Positions 50,065 through 58,022 of a DNA stretch of 58,022 nt are shown piece after piece (the first letter of the stretch is position 1; the number at the start of each line of letters is the position of its first letter). The stretch lies in the NCBI GenBank assembly GCA_002706065.1, contig PAJM01000003.1:10226-68247 (forward strand), in the 5' to 3' direction. The position numbers and the translations under genes were made by a program. The notes under the pieces were generated by a model. The model was not told the DNA's origin. It did not search any database and saw nothing but the letters and a program-made list of their open reading frames with translations. This DNA comes from Methanobacteriota archaeon. GTDB taxonomy: Archaea; Thermoplasmatota; Poseidoniia; Poseidoniales; Poseidoniaceae.

Positions 50065-50382
50065 TCATTGATTGAGCAATCGTTCGACGATGAGCGCAAC
50101 TGCAGCATCTTGCTTGGAGCTGGCGTCGGATTCGACGGATTCAACTGCCTTTGTGCCTTCTTTCTGAACGGACTTCACGTTCTTCATTGCAGCATCTTTT
50201 GCAGCGTCGAGCGTGGATTGGATAGAAACCTGGGCCTCTTCAGTCGCTTTAGCAACGAGATCTGCAGCATCCTTTCGGGCATCAGTTAGGATGCGGCTGG
50301 ACTCAGATTGGGCATCGGAAAGTGTCTGTTCGGCAGCCTGCTCGGCTTTTTTTATGCTCTGTAGGACTTTTTCCATTCCCAT
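50065..50382 (-). CDS. atpH: A/V-type ATP synthase subunit H
   Basis: KVLQSIKKAEQAAEQTLSDAQSESSRILTDARKDAADLVAKATEEA coiled coil; first gene before atpI. Confidence 0.88.
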   Translation of the reverse strand: MGMEKVLQSIKKAEQAAEQTLSDAQSESSRILTDARKDAADLVAKATEEAQVSIQSTLDAAKDAAMKNVKSVQKEGTKAVESVESDASSKQDAAVALIVERLLNQ

Positions 50383-50458
50383 AACAACCACTCTAAAATT
50401 CCGACTGAGAGGGGGTTTATGAGGCTAATGGAGTCTTCCGTTCAAAGAATTGAACCGC

Positions 50459-51274
50459 CTATTGCGGTTTTCGTCCACGAAATCGACTTGACATCATGAA
50501 TGGATAAAGCAGTCGACCAGATACATCTTGAAAACCGACATCTTTCATGAGGTTCCTGTAGTATTTGTTGGTCCCATAGTACGTGTATGAGCGAGCCAAT
50601 CCCTTCCATGGGTGATCTTTGGTTTTTGTGACCCACCGAGCCATCCATTGGACGACTGTACTCATCCATATACGGCCTGCGAGCCCGTGAAAATAGTTGG
50701 CTTTTCCAGCATCACACATAACCAATTGACCACCGGGTTTGAGCACTCGGAATATTTCTTCCAGACCCTTTTTCTTGTCTTGGAAGTCTCGAAATGAGAA
50801 CAAGCAGAAGACCATGTCGAAGGTATTGTCCTCGAGTGGAATGTCTTCTGCTAATGCTTGAACGTAGGCTGCTGGATCCTCGCCCCGGGTTGCTCTCGCT
50901 CCGTCGACACGCTTTTTTGCAACCTTCAGCATCGCATCCGAAGGGTCAAGACAGGTGACATCGAGTCCAACCAAGTCTTCTGCGAAGCTTCCAGGGCCAC
51001 ACCCCACCTCAAGCACTTTCATACCTTCTGTTGCATGATTGCGAACGTTTCTTCGCCATCGCTTGTCCTGTCCAAATGTCATCAACCGATTCACTCGATC
51101 ATAATCTGGAATGGTCGCTTCGAGTTGCTCCTCCAGTTCAGTCCAGGCATCCAAATCGATACCTGACGGGTCATATCCGCCTGTCGCTGCACGCTTGGAC
51201 ATGATTGACCCGCACCATCCGCACTCTTTGGAGATGTCGCTTTGTCCACGAGAGCCATCAAGCAATACGCTCAA
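50459..51274 (-). CDS. SAM-dependent methyltransferase (UbiE/Methyltransf_11-like)
   Basis: GMKVLEVGCGPGSFAEDLVGLDVTCLDPSDAML...EDIPLEDNTFDMVFCLFSFRDFQDKKKGLEEIFRVLKPGGQLVMCD. Alternative start at 51202. Confidence 0.88.
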   Translation of the reverse strand: MSVLLDGSRGQSDISKECGWCGSIMSKRAATGGYDPSGIDLDAWTELEEQLEATIPDYDRVNRLMTFGQDKRWRRNVRNHATEGMKVLEVGCGPGSFAEDLVGLDVTCLDPSDAMLKVAKKRVDGARATRGEDPAAYVQALAEDIPLEDNTFDMVFCLFSFRDFQDKKKGLEEIFRVLKPGGQLVMCDAGKANYFHGLAGRIWMSTVVQWMARWVTKTKDHPWKGLARSYTYYGTNKYYRNLMKDVGFQDVSGRLLYPFMMSSRFRGRKPQ

Positions 51275-52061
51275 CGGTTTCTGGCGTAATACCTTCTTCG
51301 GGCGTTACACGGAACACGAGCATCTTCAGATTTTCAGGTGCGTTTCGGAATTTTGAGACGATCATCGATGTTTCAAAATCCGACCCAATGGTTCGAACAC
51401 CAAAAGTCAAAACCATGTCTGCAATACTCGAAAGTTCTTGGCGAATGGATGCAGATAAACCGTTTACTGAAACCATGATCAACAAAAGACCACGGTACAT
51501 TTGTGTGTGGGCTTGAAGCATACGAATCATGGCGACAACGCGCCCTGGGTCATCACGTTGAAGGAAGAAATCTAAGCTGTCAATTCCTGCCCTGAAATAG
51601 GGGCCAAGGGCCATAATTTCGTTGGTAACTTCGGTTAGGTAATCCTGTGTTGAATCTTCAACAAAACGTGTTTGAGCAAGACGCTGAATATCTTCCAGTC
51701 GGAACCCTTCAAGTCGATATCTGCTCGCAAGAAGTTCACGTTCCAGAACATTGGCATTGTATTCTTCACCAATGGTTCGAACGTTGATGTCAAGCGGCCA
51801 GTTGTACTTCTTGAAGACCCGCACGATTTCTGGTTGAGCTTCGTTGGTCGAAATGTACAATGTATTTTCTGACTCCTCAGCGGGTGAGATAAATTGCTTT
51901 GCAAACAATTCCGCACCAGAACCGGTCTCTGTGAACGCAACCATCGTAAAACCGCGAGGGACCCCCCCGTGCATTTCGTTGTCAAATTTTGGAACGCCAA
52001 AGGAACCGACTTGTCCGAAGAAATCTTCGTCTTCCTTATCGAATGTGATGTTCTTTCGCAT
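51258..52061 (-). CDS. RecA/KaiC-like protein with degenerate P-loop
   Basis: KaiC-like layout GVPKFDNEMHGGVPRGFTMVAFTETGSGAELFAKQFI...NTLYISTNEAQPEIVRVFKKY; GSGAEL replaces GSGKT[TS]. Confidence 0.78.
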   Translation of the reverse strand: MRKNITFDKEDEDFFGQVGSFGVPKFDNEMHGGVPRGFTMVAFTETGSGAELFAKQFISPAEESENTLYISTNEAQPEIVRVFKKYNWPLDINVRTIGEEYNANVLERELLASRYRLEGFRLEDIQRLAQTRFVEDSTQDYLTEVTNEIMALGPYFRAGIDSLDFFLQRDDPGRVVAMIRMLQAHTQMYRGLLLIMVSVNGLSASIRQELSSIADMVLTFGVRTIGSDFETSMIVSKFRNAPENLKMLVFRVTPEEGITPETVERIA

Positions 52062-52072
52062 GATTCATCCCC

Positions 52073-52672
52073 TCAGTGAATAACCACCTGGCCACGATCG
52101 ACCAAATCAGTGCAATACAGGTCAAGATTCGAAAGAACCAGCGGTGGTGTCTGGTCAGGAACGTTGAGAATGACAGAGAGAACCTCGCGCTGCCGGAATG
52201 TGTTGATGAAGGTGTGAAGATACTCCGCAAGCATACGGTCTTCGTTGTAAATGGCCAAAGCATTGACGCTATCAAGGAAGACGAAATTCCGCTGCGTCGT
52301 CGTCGTACGAAGAATATAGAGCGTGCGCAAGAGCACCGATTCAAGCATGATGGGGCTATCAACAAAGTGGATGTTGGGATAGGTCACATCGGTTCCACCA
52401 AGAATCCCAGAGGAGACCAGATCGATGAACTGGATGTTCGAGACATCAACGCCAATTGATTCGAATGCTTGGATGATTTCTACTGCACCACGACTGGCGG
52501 AAATGTAAACTCCACCCATCTCAAACATTTGCATCAGCGGCAACATGGTGCTCGCAGTCACCATAAAGGCGTTCGAGTTTCCACATCGAACTTGAACCGA
52601 ACTATTGAGTGAAATGGTCGAAAGTTGCTCAGCAATGCGCTGGTCGAGTTCAAACATAATTAAGCCCCCCAC
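52073..52672 (-). CDS. RecA/KaiC-like protein without recognisable P-loop
   Basis: 199 aa; GGVYISASRGAVEIIQAFESIGVDVSNIQFID, Walker-B-like NFVFLDSVNALAIY, LSNLDLYCTDLVDRGQVVIH. Confidence 0.7.
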   Translation of the reverse strand: MGGLIMFELDQRIAEQLSTISLNSSVQVRCGNSNAFMVTASTMLPLMQMFEMGGVYISASRGAVEIIQAFESIGVDVSNIQFIDLVSSGILGGTDVTYPNIHFVDSPIMLESVLLRTLYILRTTTTQRNFVFLDSVNALAIYNEDRMLAEYLHTFINTFRQREVLSVILNVPDQTPPLVLSNLDLYCTDLVDRGQVVIH

Positions 52673-53475
52673 TTGGTTGTTTTATCACTTTGAGCACCCC
52701 ATTTCAACATCGGCGTCAACATAACGCCGAGGGGTGTCAATTCGATTGCGTGTTTTGCACGGCTGTGCGAAGTACCACGCATTTTGACAACTTGGAGGAA
52801 ACGAAGCAGGTGACCCATTCGCTCTACGTCGCCCATAACAACGATTCCGTCTGCAATGGCTTCTTCAACACCGAACGATGACCAATGTGCATTTTCAGTT
52901 GCAGAGGTAATCTCTGAAATGAGGATGGTTGTACAGCCAAGCGTTGCAAGTTTCTTTCCAAGCGTAAAGAGGAAATCACGAATCAACTGCTCGGATTTAA
53001 TCTTGTAACAAAGGGTCGTAACAGAATCAATCACTAGACGGGTAACACCAATCGTGTTGACGATATCTGTAATGGATTTGATGAGTGCATGGACATCGTC
53101 CAAATCGAACGTTGACTTGTCCAGCCCAAGCCACGAATACAAAACGTCCATGTCGAACACGTTGATCAAACCTGTATCGACCATATTCATGTCAAAAAAT
53201 GCATATTGCCGGATGTTTTCAAGCAACTTCACAGACGGCTCTGTGGCGGTAAAATGTGCGCAAGCTTCTCCGGCCAAAGCACCTCTTACGAGAAATTCCA
53301 TACCGAGTGTTGTTTTACCTGAACCACAAGTTCCAGAAGCCAAAACAGTAGAGCCGTATGGAATGCCTCCGCGAAGAATTTCATCAAGACCGTGGATGCC
53401 GGTCACACAGCGGTCTCGGGAATATGTGGATGCGGCTTGCACGGCTATCGTTTCACCCAGTTCGACCGAGTTCAT
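52660..53475 (-). CDS. KaiC-like RecA-superfamily ATPase
   Basis: TGIHGLDEILRGGIPYGSTVLASGTCGSGKTTLGMEFLVRGALAGEACAHFTATEPSVKLLENI; GVTRLVIDSVTTL; VVKMRGTSHSRAKHAIELTPLGV. Confidence 0.93.
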   Translation of the reverse strand: MNSVELGETIAVQAASTYSRDRCVTGIHGLDEILRGGIPYGSTVLASGTCGSGKTTLGMEFLVRGALAGEACAHFTATEPSVKLLENIRQYAFFDMNMVDTGLINVFDMDVLYSWLGLDKSTFDLDDVHALIKSITDIVNTIGVTRLVIDSVTTLCYKIKSEQLIRDFLFTLGKKLATLGCTTILISEITSATENAHWSSFGVEEAIADGIVVMGDVERMGHLLRFLQVVKMRGTSHSRAKHAIELTPLGVMLTPMLKWGAQSDKTTKWGA

Positions 53476-54578
53476 GAAGCATTTGATGGTTCAAAGAACA
53501 CATCTCCAGGCGTACCACTTGATTCAACGGACCATGAAGTTGCGGACAATGTGCTTCCACCCTCCCACGCAATCACTTGGTTGAGCTGCATCCGCAGCCC
53601 GGTTTGCCCACCCCATTCTGCTTTTGAAATCGTAATTGGGTTGGTTTGTCCTTCCCGAGTAAATCGGAGTTCAACGGTTCCATCAACATCATCTAAGAGA
53701 TTCATTGAACCCGTGCCGAGCAGTCCGTATTGACCCAGATCGTACATTTGAGAAGCATTTCCTTGTTCTTGAGATGACAAAGATCCCGTAAAGAGAGCAA
53801 CTGAATGACCAGTAATGACGCCCTGCTGCATCAACACTTCGTTGGATGTTGAAGGCGAACTTGTGTTGAATGACCATCCGTACAAACTTGTTGCGAATGC
53901 ATTGTCGTTGTAAACCTCAACCCACTCAGGGCCACCGCTGATTGGTCGTGTCATGACCTCCGTGATGATGAGATTTTCATTCCCTCGGCTCGCATCGTGA
54001 ACTTCGAGAGTAATCAATACCAACTCAGTTCCCATGCGAACCGTGCTCGAGGCTGTGGATGCCATCCGAGCCATGTTGAGATTTGCACCACCTTCAAACA
54101 GTACCAGATCGTTTCGAGTTTCATTGTCTGATGCGTGTATCGTAATACGCAAAAATGCGGTTAAATCTTCGTCCAATCCGAGCCCCTTGGAAAAGCTTGC
54201 AAGCGTGACATTTGACAACGCTTCGACACGGTCCAAATCGAGTTGATTGTTAGCCATAAGTCCAGTTTGGACACGACCGTCTTCGATGATCTCGGCCGTT
54301 TGGAGATGCCAGTCTTCCGTCGAATTTGCGTAATCATAACCAGCATCGCCATCACTCGGCACGAACCAACCAGAACCACTCGTTAATCGGTCAAGACCCG
54401 AGACGACGGCCTGGTCAACCTGGTCAATTTCGGTATCATTGGAGCCCATCTCAAGTTGTGCTAAGGACATGAATGCTGTCAAAATCATGAGGAAAAGTGT
54501 GAATGCTGAAAGGAACTCAATGACAGCGGTCAATCCGTTCTCATCGTCACGAAGTTGTGACCAATCGCCTCCTCCCAT
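53472..54578 (-). CDS. Membrane-anchored (pilin-like N-terminus) protein with lamin-tail-like domain
   Basis: N-terminal DDENGLTAVIEFLSAFTLFLMILTAFMSLAQ helix; LTD-like NLIITEVMTRPISGGPEWVEVYNDNAFATSLYGWSFNTSS...VITGHSVALFTGS. Confidence 0.72.
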   Translation of the reverse strand: MGGGDWSQLRDDENGLTAVIEFLSAFTLFLMILTAFMSLAQLEMGSNDTEIDQVDQAVVSGLDRLTSGSGWFVPSDGDAGYDYANSTEDWHLQTAEIIEDGRVQTGLMANNQLDLDRVEALSNVTLASFSKGLGLDEDLTAFLRITIHASDNETRNDLVLFEGGANLNMARMASTASSTVRMGTELVLITLEVHDASRGNENLIITEVMTRPISGGPEWVEVYNDNAFATSLYGWSFNTSSPSTSNEVLMQQGVITGHSVALFTGSLSSQEQGNASQMYDLGQYGLLGTGSMNLLDDVDGTVELRFTREGQTNPITISKAEWGGQTGLRMQLNQVIAWEGGSTLSATSWSVESSGTPGDVFFEPSNAS

Positions 54579-54714
54579 GCGTAGACCACAACAAGGGATG
54601 TCATGAACGTTGCCAAAAAAAAGAAGCCTTCGAATCGATTGATTTTTCTGTGATTCATGCGATGAGTCTTTGAATCATCCATGCGACCATGGTACGATGA
54701 CAGGAGCGAAGCCC

Positions 54715-57654
54715 ATGGCTGTTGCGAGAAAAAAAACCAGCCTTGGCTTGGTTGCATTGATGATGCTGTCGCTCTTTTCAGCCCTCATTGCCGCTCCAAA
54801 TGCAGCGGCCATTGAACAGGTCGATCTTGCTATCCTTTCTGGTCAGAGTCCGGTGGAAGACAGATATTATCCTGCATTTGATCCAATCACCTTCTCTGCA
54901 GAAATTGAAAATCAGGCTCTAAGTCCACAAACAACCACACGAACAATGGGATGGTACGTCTGTTCAGGGATTAAAACAGTCACTCAGTGTGTTTCCAACG
55001 ATGTAGGATCTGGGCAAATCAACATCAACGGACTCCTCGACGGAGATACTGGAACTTTCAGCGATGCAACCCCATGGTATCCGCAAGGAGCCACTGGGAC
55101 CTTCACTGTCGTGTTCAAATTGACGTACGCAGACGTCGATACAAGCGATGACGTCCTCTCGTACAACATCAACTTGACAGAAGAGTACAGCGATATTTCG
55201 GTCGATTCAAGTCAAGATCCGAGAGAGACCCTCTCAGACCTACATACATACGACGGGGAATTTGTCCTCAACACCGACCAAGATTACGTCATGAGTGTCT
55301 ATGGAACGGCACACACATGTGGGACTTGTGGATTGATTGCCTACATGGGATGGAATCTTCGAGAACTTGACGGCACACTCGTTGCCACTGAGAATCAGAG
55401 TGTGACAACCTTGCCATCAGGGGGCTATGAGCAAGCCTACACAACGTCTTTGCCAGCTTTGAATTATTCAGTTCCCGGGCGCTATATCTTCGAATTTGGG
55501 CTCATTGACAGCGCAAGTAACTTCGATGGGGACCTCAACGACTACAACGACCTTGCCCAAGTTGAAATCGTCCTAGACAACACACTTGATTTGAGAATTG
55601 CGAGCATGTACCCGTCTCACAACCCTTCATCGCCGAATTATTACTTTGGAGAAGATATGCTTTCGGTGGACATCGAAAACATTGGGAACTTTACGGTTGA
55701 AGACATACTCATCACGTTTGAGATGTTCGACGCTGTTGGAGAATCAGAGTTCATCGACACCTGCTCGCTTGACAAATTGGGGCCTGGTGAAGCATCCACA
55801 TGCATGTTCAATCTCACGAAAGTTGGCGAAGGAAAGGAACTTCGAATTTACATGCCAACTACGTTCAATGGCCGTCCTGACACGGGACCCTCCGACAATA
55901 CTCTGATTGAATTTACAGGGATTCTCGCAGGCGATATCCTGCCAATCATCACGATGAACTCCGTGTCAGGAACATACACCACTGCGGATACGATTGAATT
56001 GACAGCCATCACGAACAGTGTCGCTGCGGCTCCGCTGAATTACACTTGGATTTTGGACACAGTCATCGAAATAGGAAACGGAAGGTCAATTTCCGTTAAT
56101 GCCTCTGCATTCCCGCTGAAGGACTATGACATTGGTTTGTATGTCGAAGATGCACTCGGCTTCACCGCCGAGGCGCATGCAACAATTTCAATCATCGATG
56201 AAGTGGTCATCGATGAACTGCCACTGATGACAGGCTCTGCAGTCTCCTTAGACAAGGCCCAGTTCTCCTATGATGTTCTTCTGCCAATTGAAGGATTTGA
56301 ATACAACATCGCTGGAGGGAAAGACCCGCTTATGATCATGGATTTCAAGGTCATGCAGCTGGACAATGAGCTCCAACCTGCGCAACTGCAAAGCTTGAAT
56401 CTCGAGATTAATCTCTCCGCCTTGCTTCCAGACTCAATTCCACATGATTCCGTTGAATTCCTCGAACTACCATCGTTGGAGGACACCTACTGGGACTACC
56501 TCGAGACCCCTGACTACTTCAGTTATGATGGATTGGAAAACATCAGCCTGAACCTCAACTCCAACACGGTGGTTCTTGTGATTGGGGCTCTTCCCCAACC
56601 CAATGTGTCTCTCGCAAATCTCTCGCACACCAAACTACTTGGTGGTGCAATCGAACTTACTTGGGAACCTGAAGGTGATATCGTGAACCCATACCTTGGT
56701 GGATGGCAGATTTACAGACTTACTGTTGATGAATCGGTAGGTACCATCTTCCCAGATCCAGAAACAGAAACCAATGTCAACCTTTGGAACGAACTCCTCG
56801 CAGGCAGTGCCGTGGAGTTGGTACCAACTGATTCAGAAGGTTGGACCGACCCAGTTCCTCTGGAAACTGGCACTTGCGCATCCTATGCAATTCTGCCAAC
56901 CAATCGGGCCGGAGTCCCAGATACTTCGAGGATCAATGTCGTCATGGGTGAATCGGACAACTCAAGATTGTGCGGTGATGCGTTACCACCCACAAGCGCT
57001 GTAACCTCGTTCAGTTACACATACCGATTTACAAACTCGACGGATTGTTTCAACATGCAGCAGGACTGGAATGCATGCTATGAAGTCAACATGACATGGA
57101 CGTGGCCTGCGAACGAAGCAGATGGGGGCGTAACATGGAACATCTATCGAGTGGACAGGGAGCCAAGCACCATTGATCTCAAATTCGCAACTCCTCTCGC
57201 GACAGGCCTTATTGGAACAGAGGGAGAAACTGGCACATTCGACCAATCTGGACTCGATGTCGACGGAATACGCCCGCTTCGAACCTATTACTACGTACTC
57301 GCTCCTGTCGATGCCAAAGGCAATGAGAACACCCTCGGTCTCCCAAGTGAAAACATTCTCCGTGTGAACATGCAAGACCAATGGTGGGATTACAACCAGC
57401 ATCTCATCCCAGAGGAACCTGAACCTCCAGAACCCCCACTTGGCATTCCGTGGTTGCAAAATGTGTTGGATTACACAAAGGTCGATGAATTCCAAACAGC
57501 GGGCATGGCCGTCCTTCTCTTGGTTGTTCTCAATGCGTTGTTTATCCCGATCACAATCAAGCGACGTGCTCGATTAAAGCGCATCCTTGCTGCTCGAAAG
57601 CGTAACCAAGCAACTCGAAATATGGCTGATGAGTTCGAAGATTTCTTCGAATGA
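54715..57654 (+). CDS. Large secreted/surface protein with Ig/CARDB-like domains, C-terminal TM and basic cytoplasmic tail
   Basis: Signal peptide KKTSLGLVALMMLSLFSALIAAPNAAA; beta-rich repeats; C-terminal TAGMAVLLLVVLNALFIPITIKRRARLKRILAARKR. ORF extends to 54670. Confidence 0.82.
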   Translation: MAVARKKTSLGLVALMMLSLFSALIAAPNAAAIEQVDLAILSGQSPVEDRYYPAFDPITFSAEIENQALSPQTTTRTMGWYVCSGIKTVTQCVSNDVGSGQININGLLDGDTGTFSDATPWYPQGATGTFTVVFKLTYADVDTSDDVLSYNINLTEEYSDISVDSSQDPRETLSDLHTYDGEFVLNTDQDYVMSVYGTAHTCGTCGLIAYMGWNLRELDGTLVATENQSVTTLPSGGYEQAYTTSLPALNYSVPGRYIFEFGLIDSASNFDGDLNDYNDLAQVEIVLDNTLDLRIASMYPSHNPSSPNYYFGEDMLSVDIENIGNFTVEDILITFEMFDAVGESEFIDTCSLDKLGPGEASTCMFNLTKVGEGKELRIYMPTTFNGRPDTGPSDNTLIEFTGILAGDILPIITMNSVSGTYTTADTIELTAITNSVAAAPLNYTWILDTVIEIGNGRSISVNASAFPLKDYDIGLYVEDALGFTAEAHATISIIDEVVIDELPLMTGSAVSLDKAQFSYDVLLPIEGFEYNIAGGKDPLMIMDFKVMQLDNELQPAQLQSLNLEINLSALLPDSIPHDSVEFLELPSLEDTYWDYLETPDYFSYDGLENISLNLNSNTVVLVIGALPQPNVSLANLSHTKLLGGAIELTWEPEGDIVNPYLGGWQIYRLTVDESVGTIFPDPETETNVNLWNELLAGSAVELVPTDSEGWTDPVPLETGTCASYAILPTNRAGVPDTSRINVVMGESDNSRLCGDALPPTSAVTSFSYTYRFTNSTDCFNMQQDWNACYEVNMTWTWPANEADGGVTWNIYRVDREPSTIDLKFATPLATGLIGTEGETGTFDQSGLDVDGIRPLRTYYYVLAPVDAKGNENTLGLPSENILRVNMQDQWWDYNQHLIPEEPEPPEPPLGIPWLQNVLDYTKVDEFQTAGMAVLLLVVLNALFIPITIKRRARLKRILAARKRNQATRNMADEFEDFFE

Positions 57655-57711
57655 TTTCGTTAAACTCGAACCGTCATATTCATGACCAAACTGTTGGTGG
57701 CTCGCGACGTT

Positions 57712-57799
57712 GCGGTGATCGCATAGCCTGGCCATTGCGCTGGATTGCTAATCCAGTGGGTTAAGTCCCTCGGGAGTTCGAATCTCCCTCACCGCGCCA
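57712..57799 (+). tRNA. tRNA-Ser (anticodon GCT), 3' CCA encoded
   Basis: Acceptor GCGGTGA/TCACCGC, anticodon arm CTGGA-TTGCTAA-TCCAG, long variable arm TGGGTTAAGTCCCTC, T arm GGGAG-TTCGAAT-CTCCC, discriminator G, CCA. Confidence 0.95.
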
Positions 57800-57800
57800 C

Positions 57801-58022
57801 TTATTCCAACGGTCCAAAGAATCCCAACAGGTCTGGAGGAATGAACGAGATCAATACGAGCGTGAAGAACATCGCTCCAAGATAGCCAAGAGAACGGTAA
57901 AACGACTTCGCCGCTTTTGGCATCCGACCGTTTTCGTCAAGCGGCTCGTTGACATCGATTTGCCAGACCGATTGTGCGTACCAAATCGTGAGACCACCAG
58001 CAACGAATGCCCAGAGCAACGG
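57801..58022 (-). CDS. Membrane protein, partial at window edge
   Basis: 72 aa with two hydrophobic helices; ORF is open at the window end. Confidence 0.5.
   Translation of the reverse strand, partial: PLLWAFVAGGLTIWYAQSVWQIDVNEPLDENGRMPKAAKSFYRSLGYLGAMFFTLVLISFIPPDLLGFFGPLE

Noticed and set aside
52660-53475. True circadian KaiABC clock
   Set aside because: Single-domain KaiC-like ATPase with no KaiA or KaiB nearby; archaeal single-domain KaiC-like proteins are common and not evidence of a clock.
1-58022. CRISPR array, prophage or transposon
   Set aside because: On reading I saw no regularly spaced direct repeats, Cas, integrase, transposase or phage structural genes. A computed repeat search would be needed to exclude short elements.

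Overview
This 58 kb window is dense, chromosome-like archaeal sequence. Gene content (aIF2-gamma, S6e, Orc1/Cdc6, Dph2, archaeal A/V-type ATP synthase, Smc-ScpAB, class II HMG-CoA reductase, many secreted proteins with C-terminal membrane anchors) points to a Thermoplasmata-related euryarchaeon, most likely marine group II / Poseidoniales. That taxonomic call is inference from gene content, not a search. I found no CRISPR array, prophage, transposase or rRNA. One tRNA-Ser(GCT) with an encoded CCA lies at the right end.

Main blocks, left to right: aroD (5' truncated); secreted PKD/HExxH metalloprotease and M28 peptidase; tmk with an extra C-terminal domain; a Bat-like HTH regulator, PIMT-like and HEAT proteins; M61 peptidase; ParB/SerK-like protein and a bacterial-type class II CCA/polyA nucleotidyltransferase; an EF-hand protein; acyl-CoA dehydrogenase; GcvH-like protein; hpt, dph2, orc1/cdc6, rps6e, aIF2g and a PIN protein; a three-gene set of AAA-wHTH, beta-propeller and DUF357-like proteins; class II hmgR; smc-scpA-scpB; nadB, panE and a site-2-protease-like pseudoenzyme; the complete atpHIKECFABD operon; and an operon of an LTD/pilin-like membrane protein with three RecA/KaiC-like proteins.

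The best candidate for an undescribed system is the operon at about 50.46-54.58 kb. It encodes a membrane-anchored lamin-tail-domain protein, one intact KaiC-like ATPase, two KaiC-like proteins with degenerate P-loops and a methyltransferase, with ATGA-type overlap or close spacing. Secondary candidates are the AAA/propeller/DUF357 operon next to a TTAACG motif cluster, the S2P pseudoprotease, and several conserved enzymes with altered signature residues (aIF2-gamma without zinc cysteines, CCA enzyme with ExD instead of DxD, Tmk with GKG P-loop, GcvH with a shortened lipoyl hairpin).
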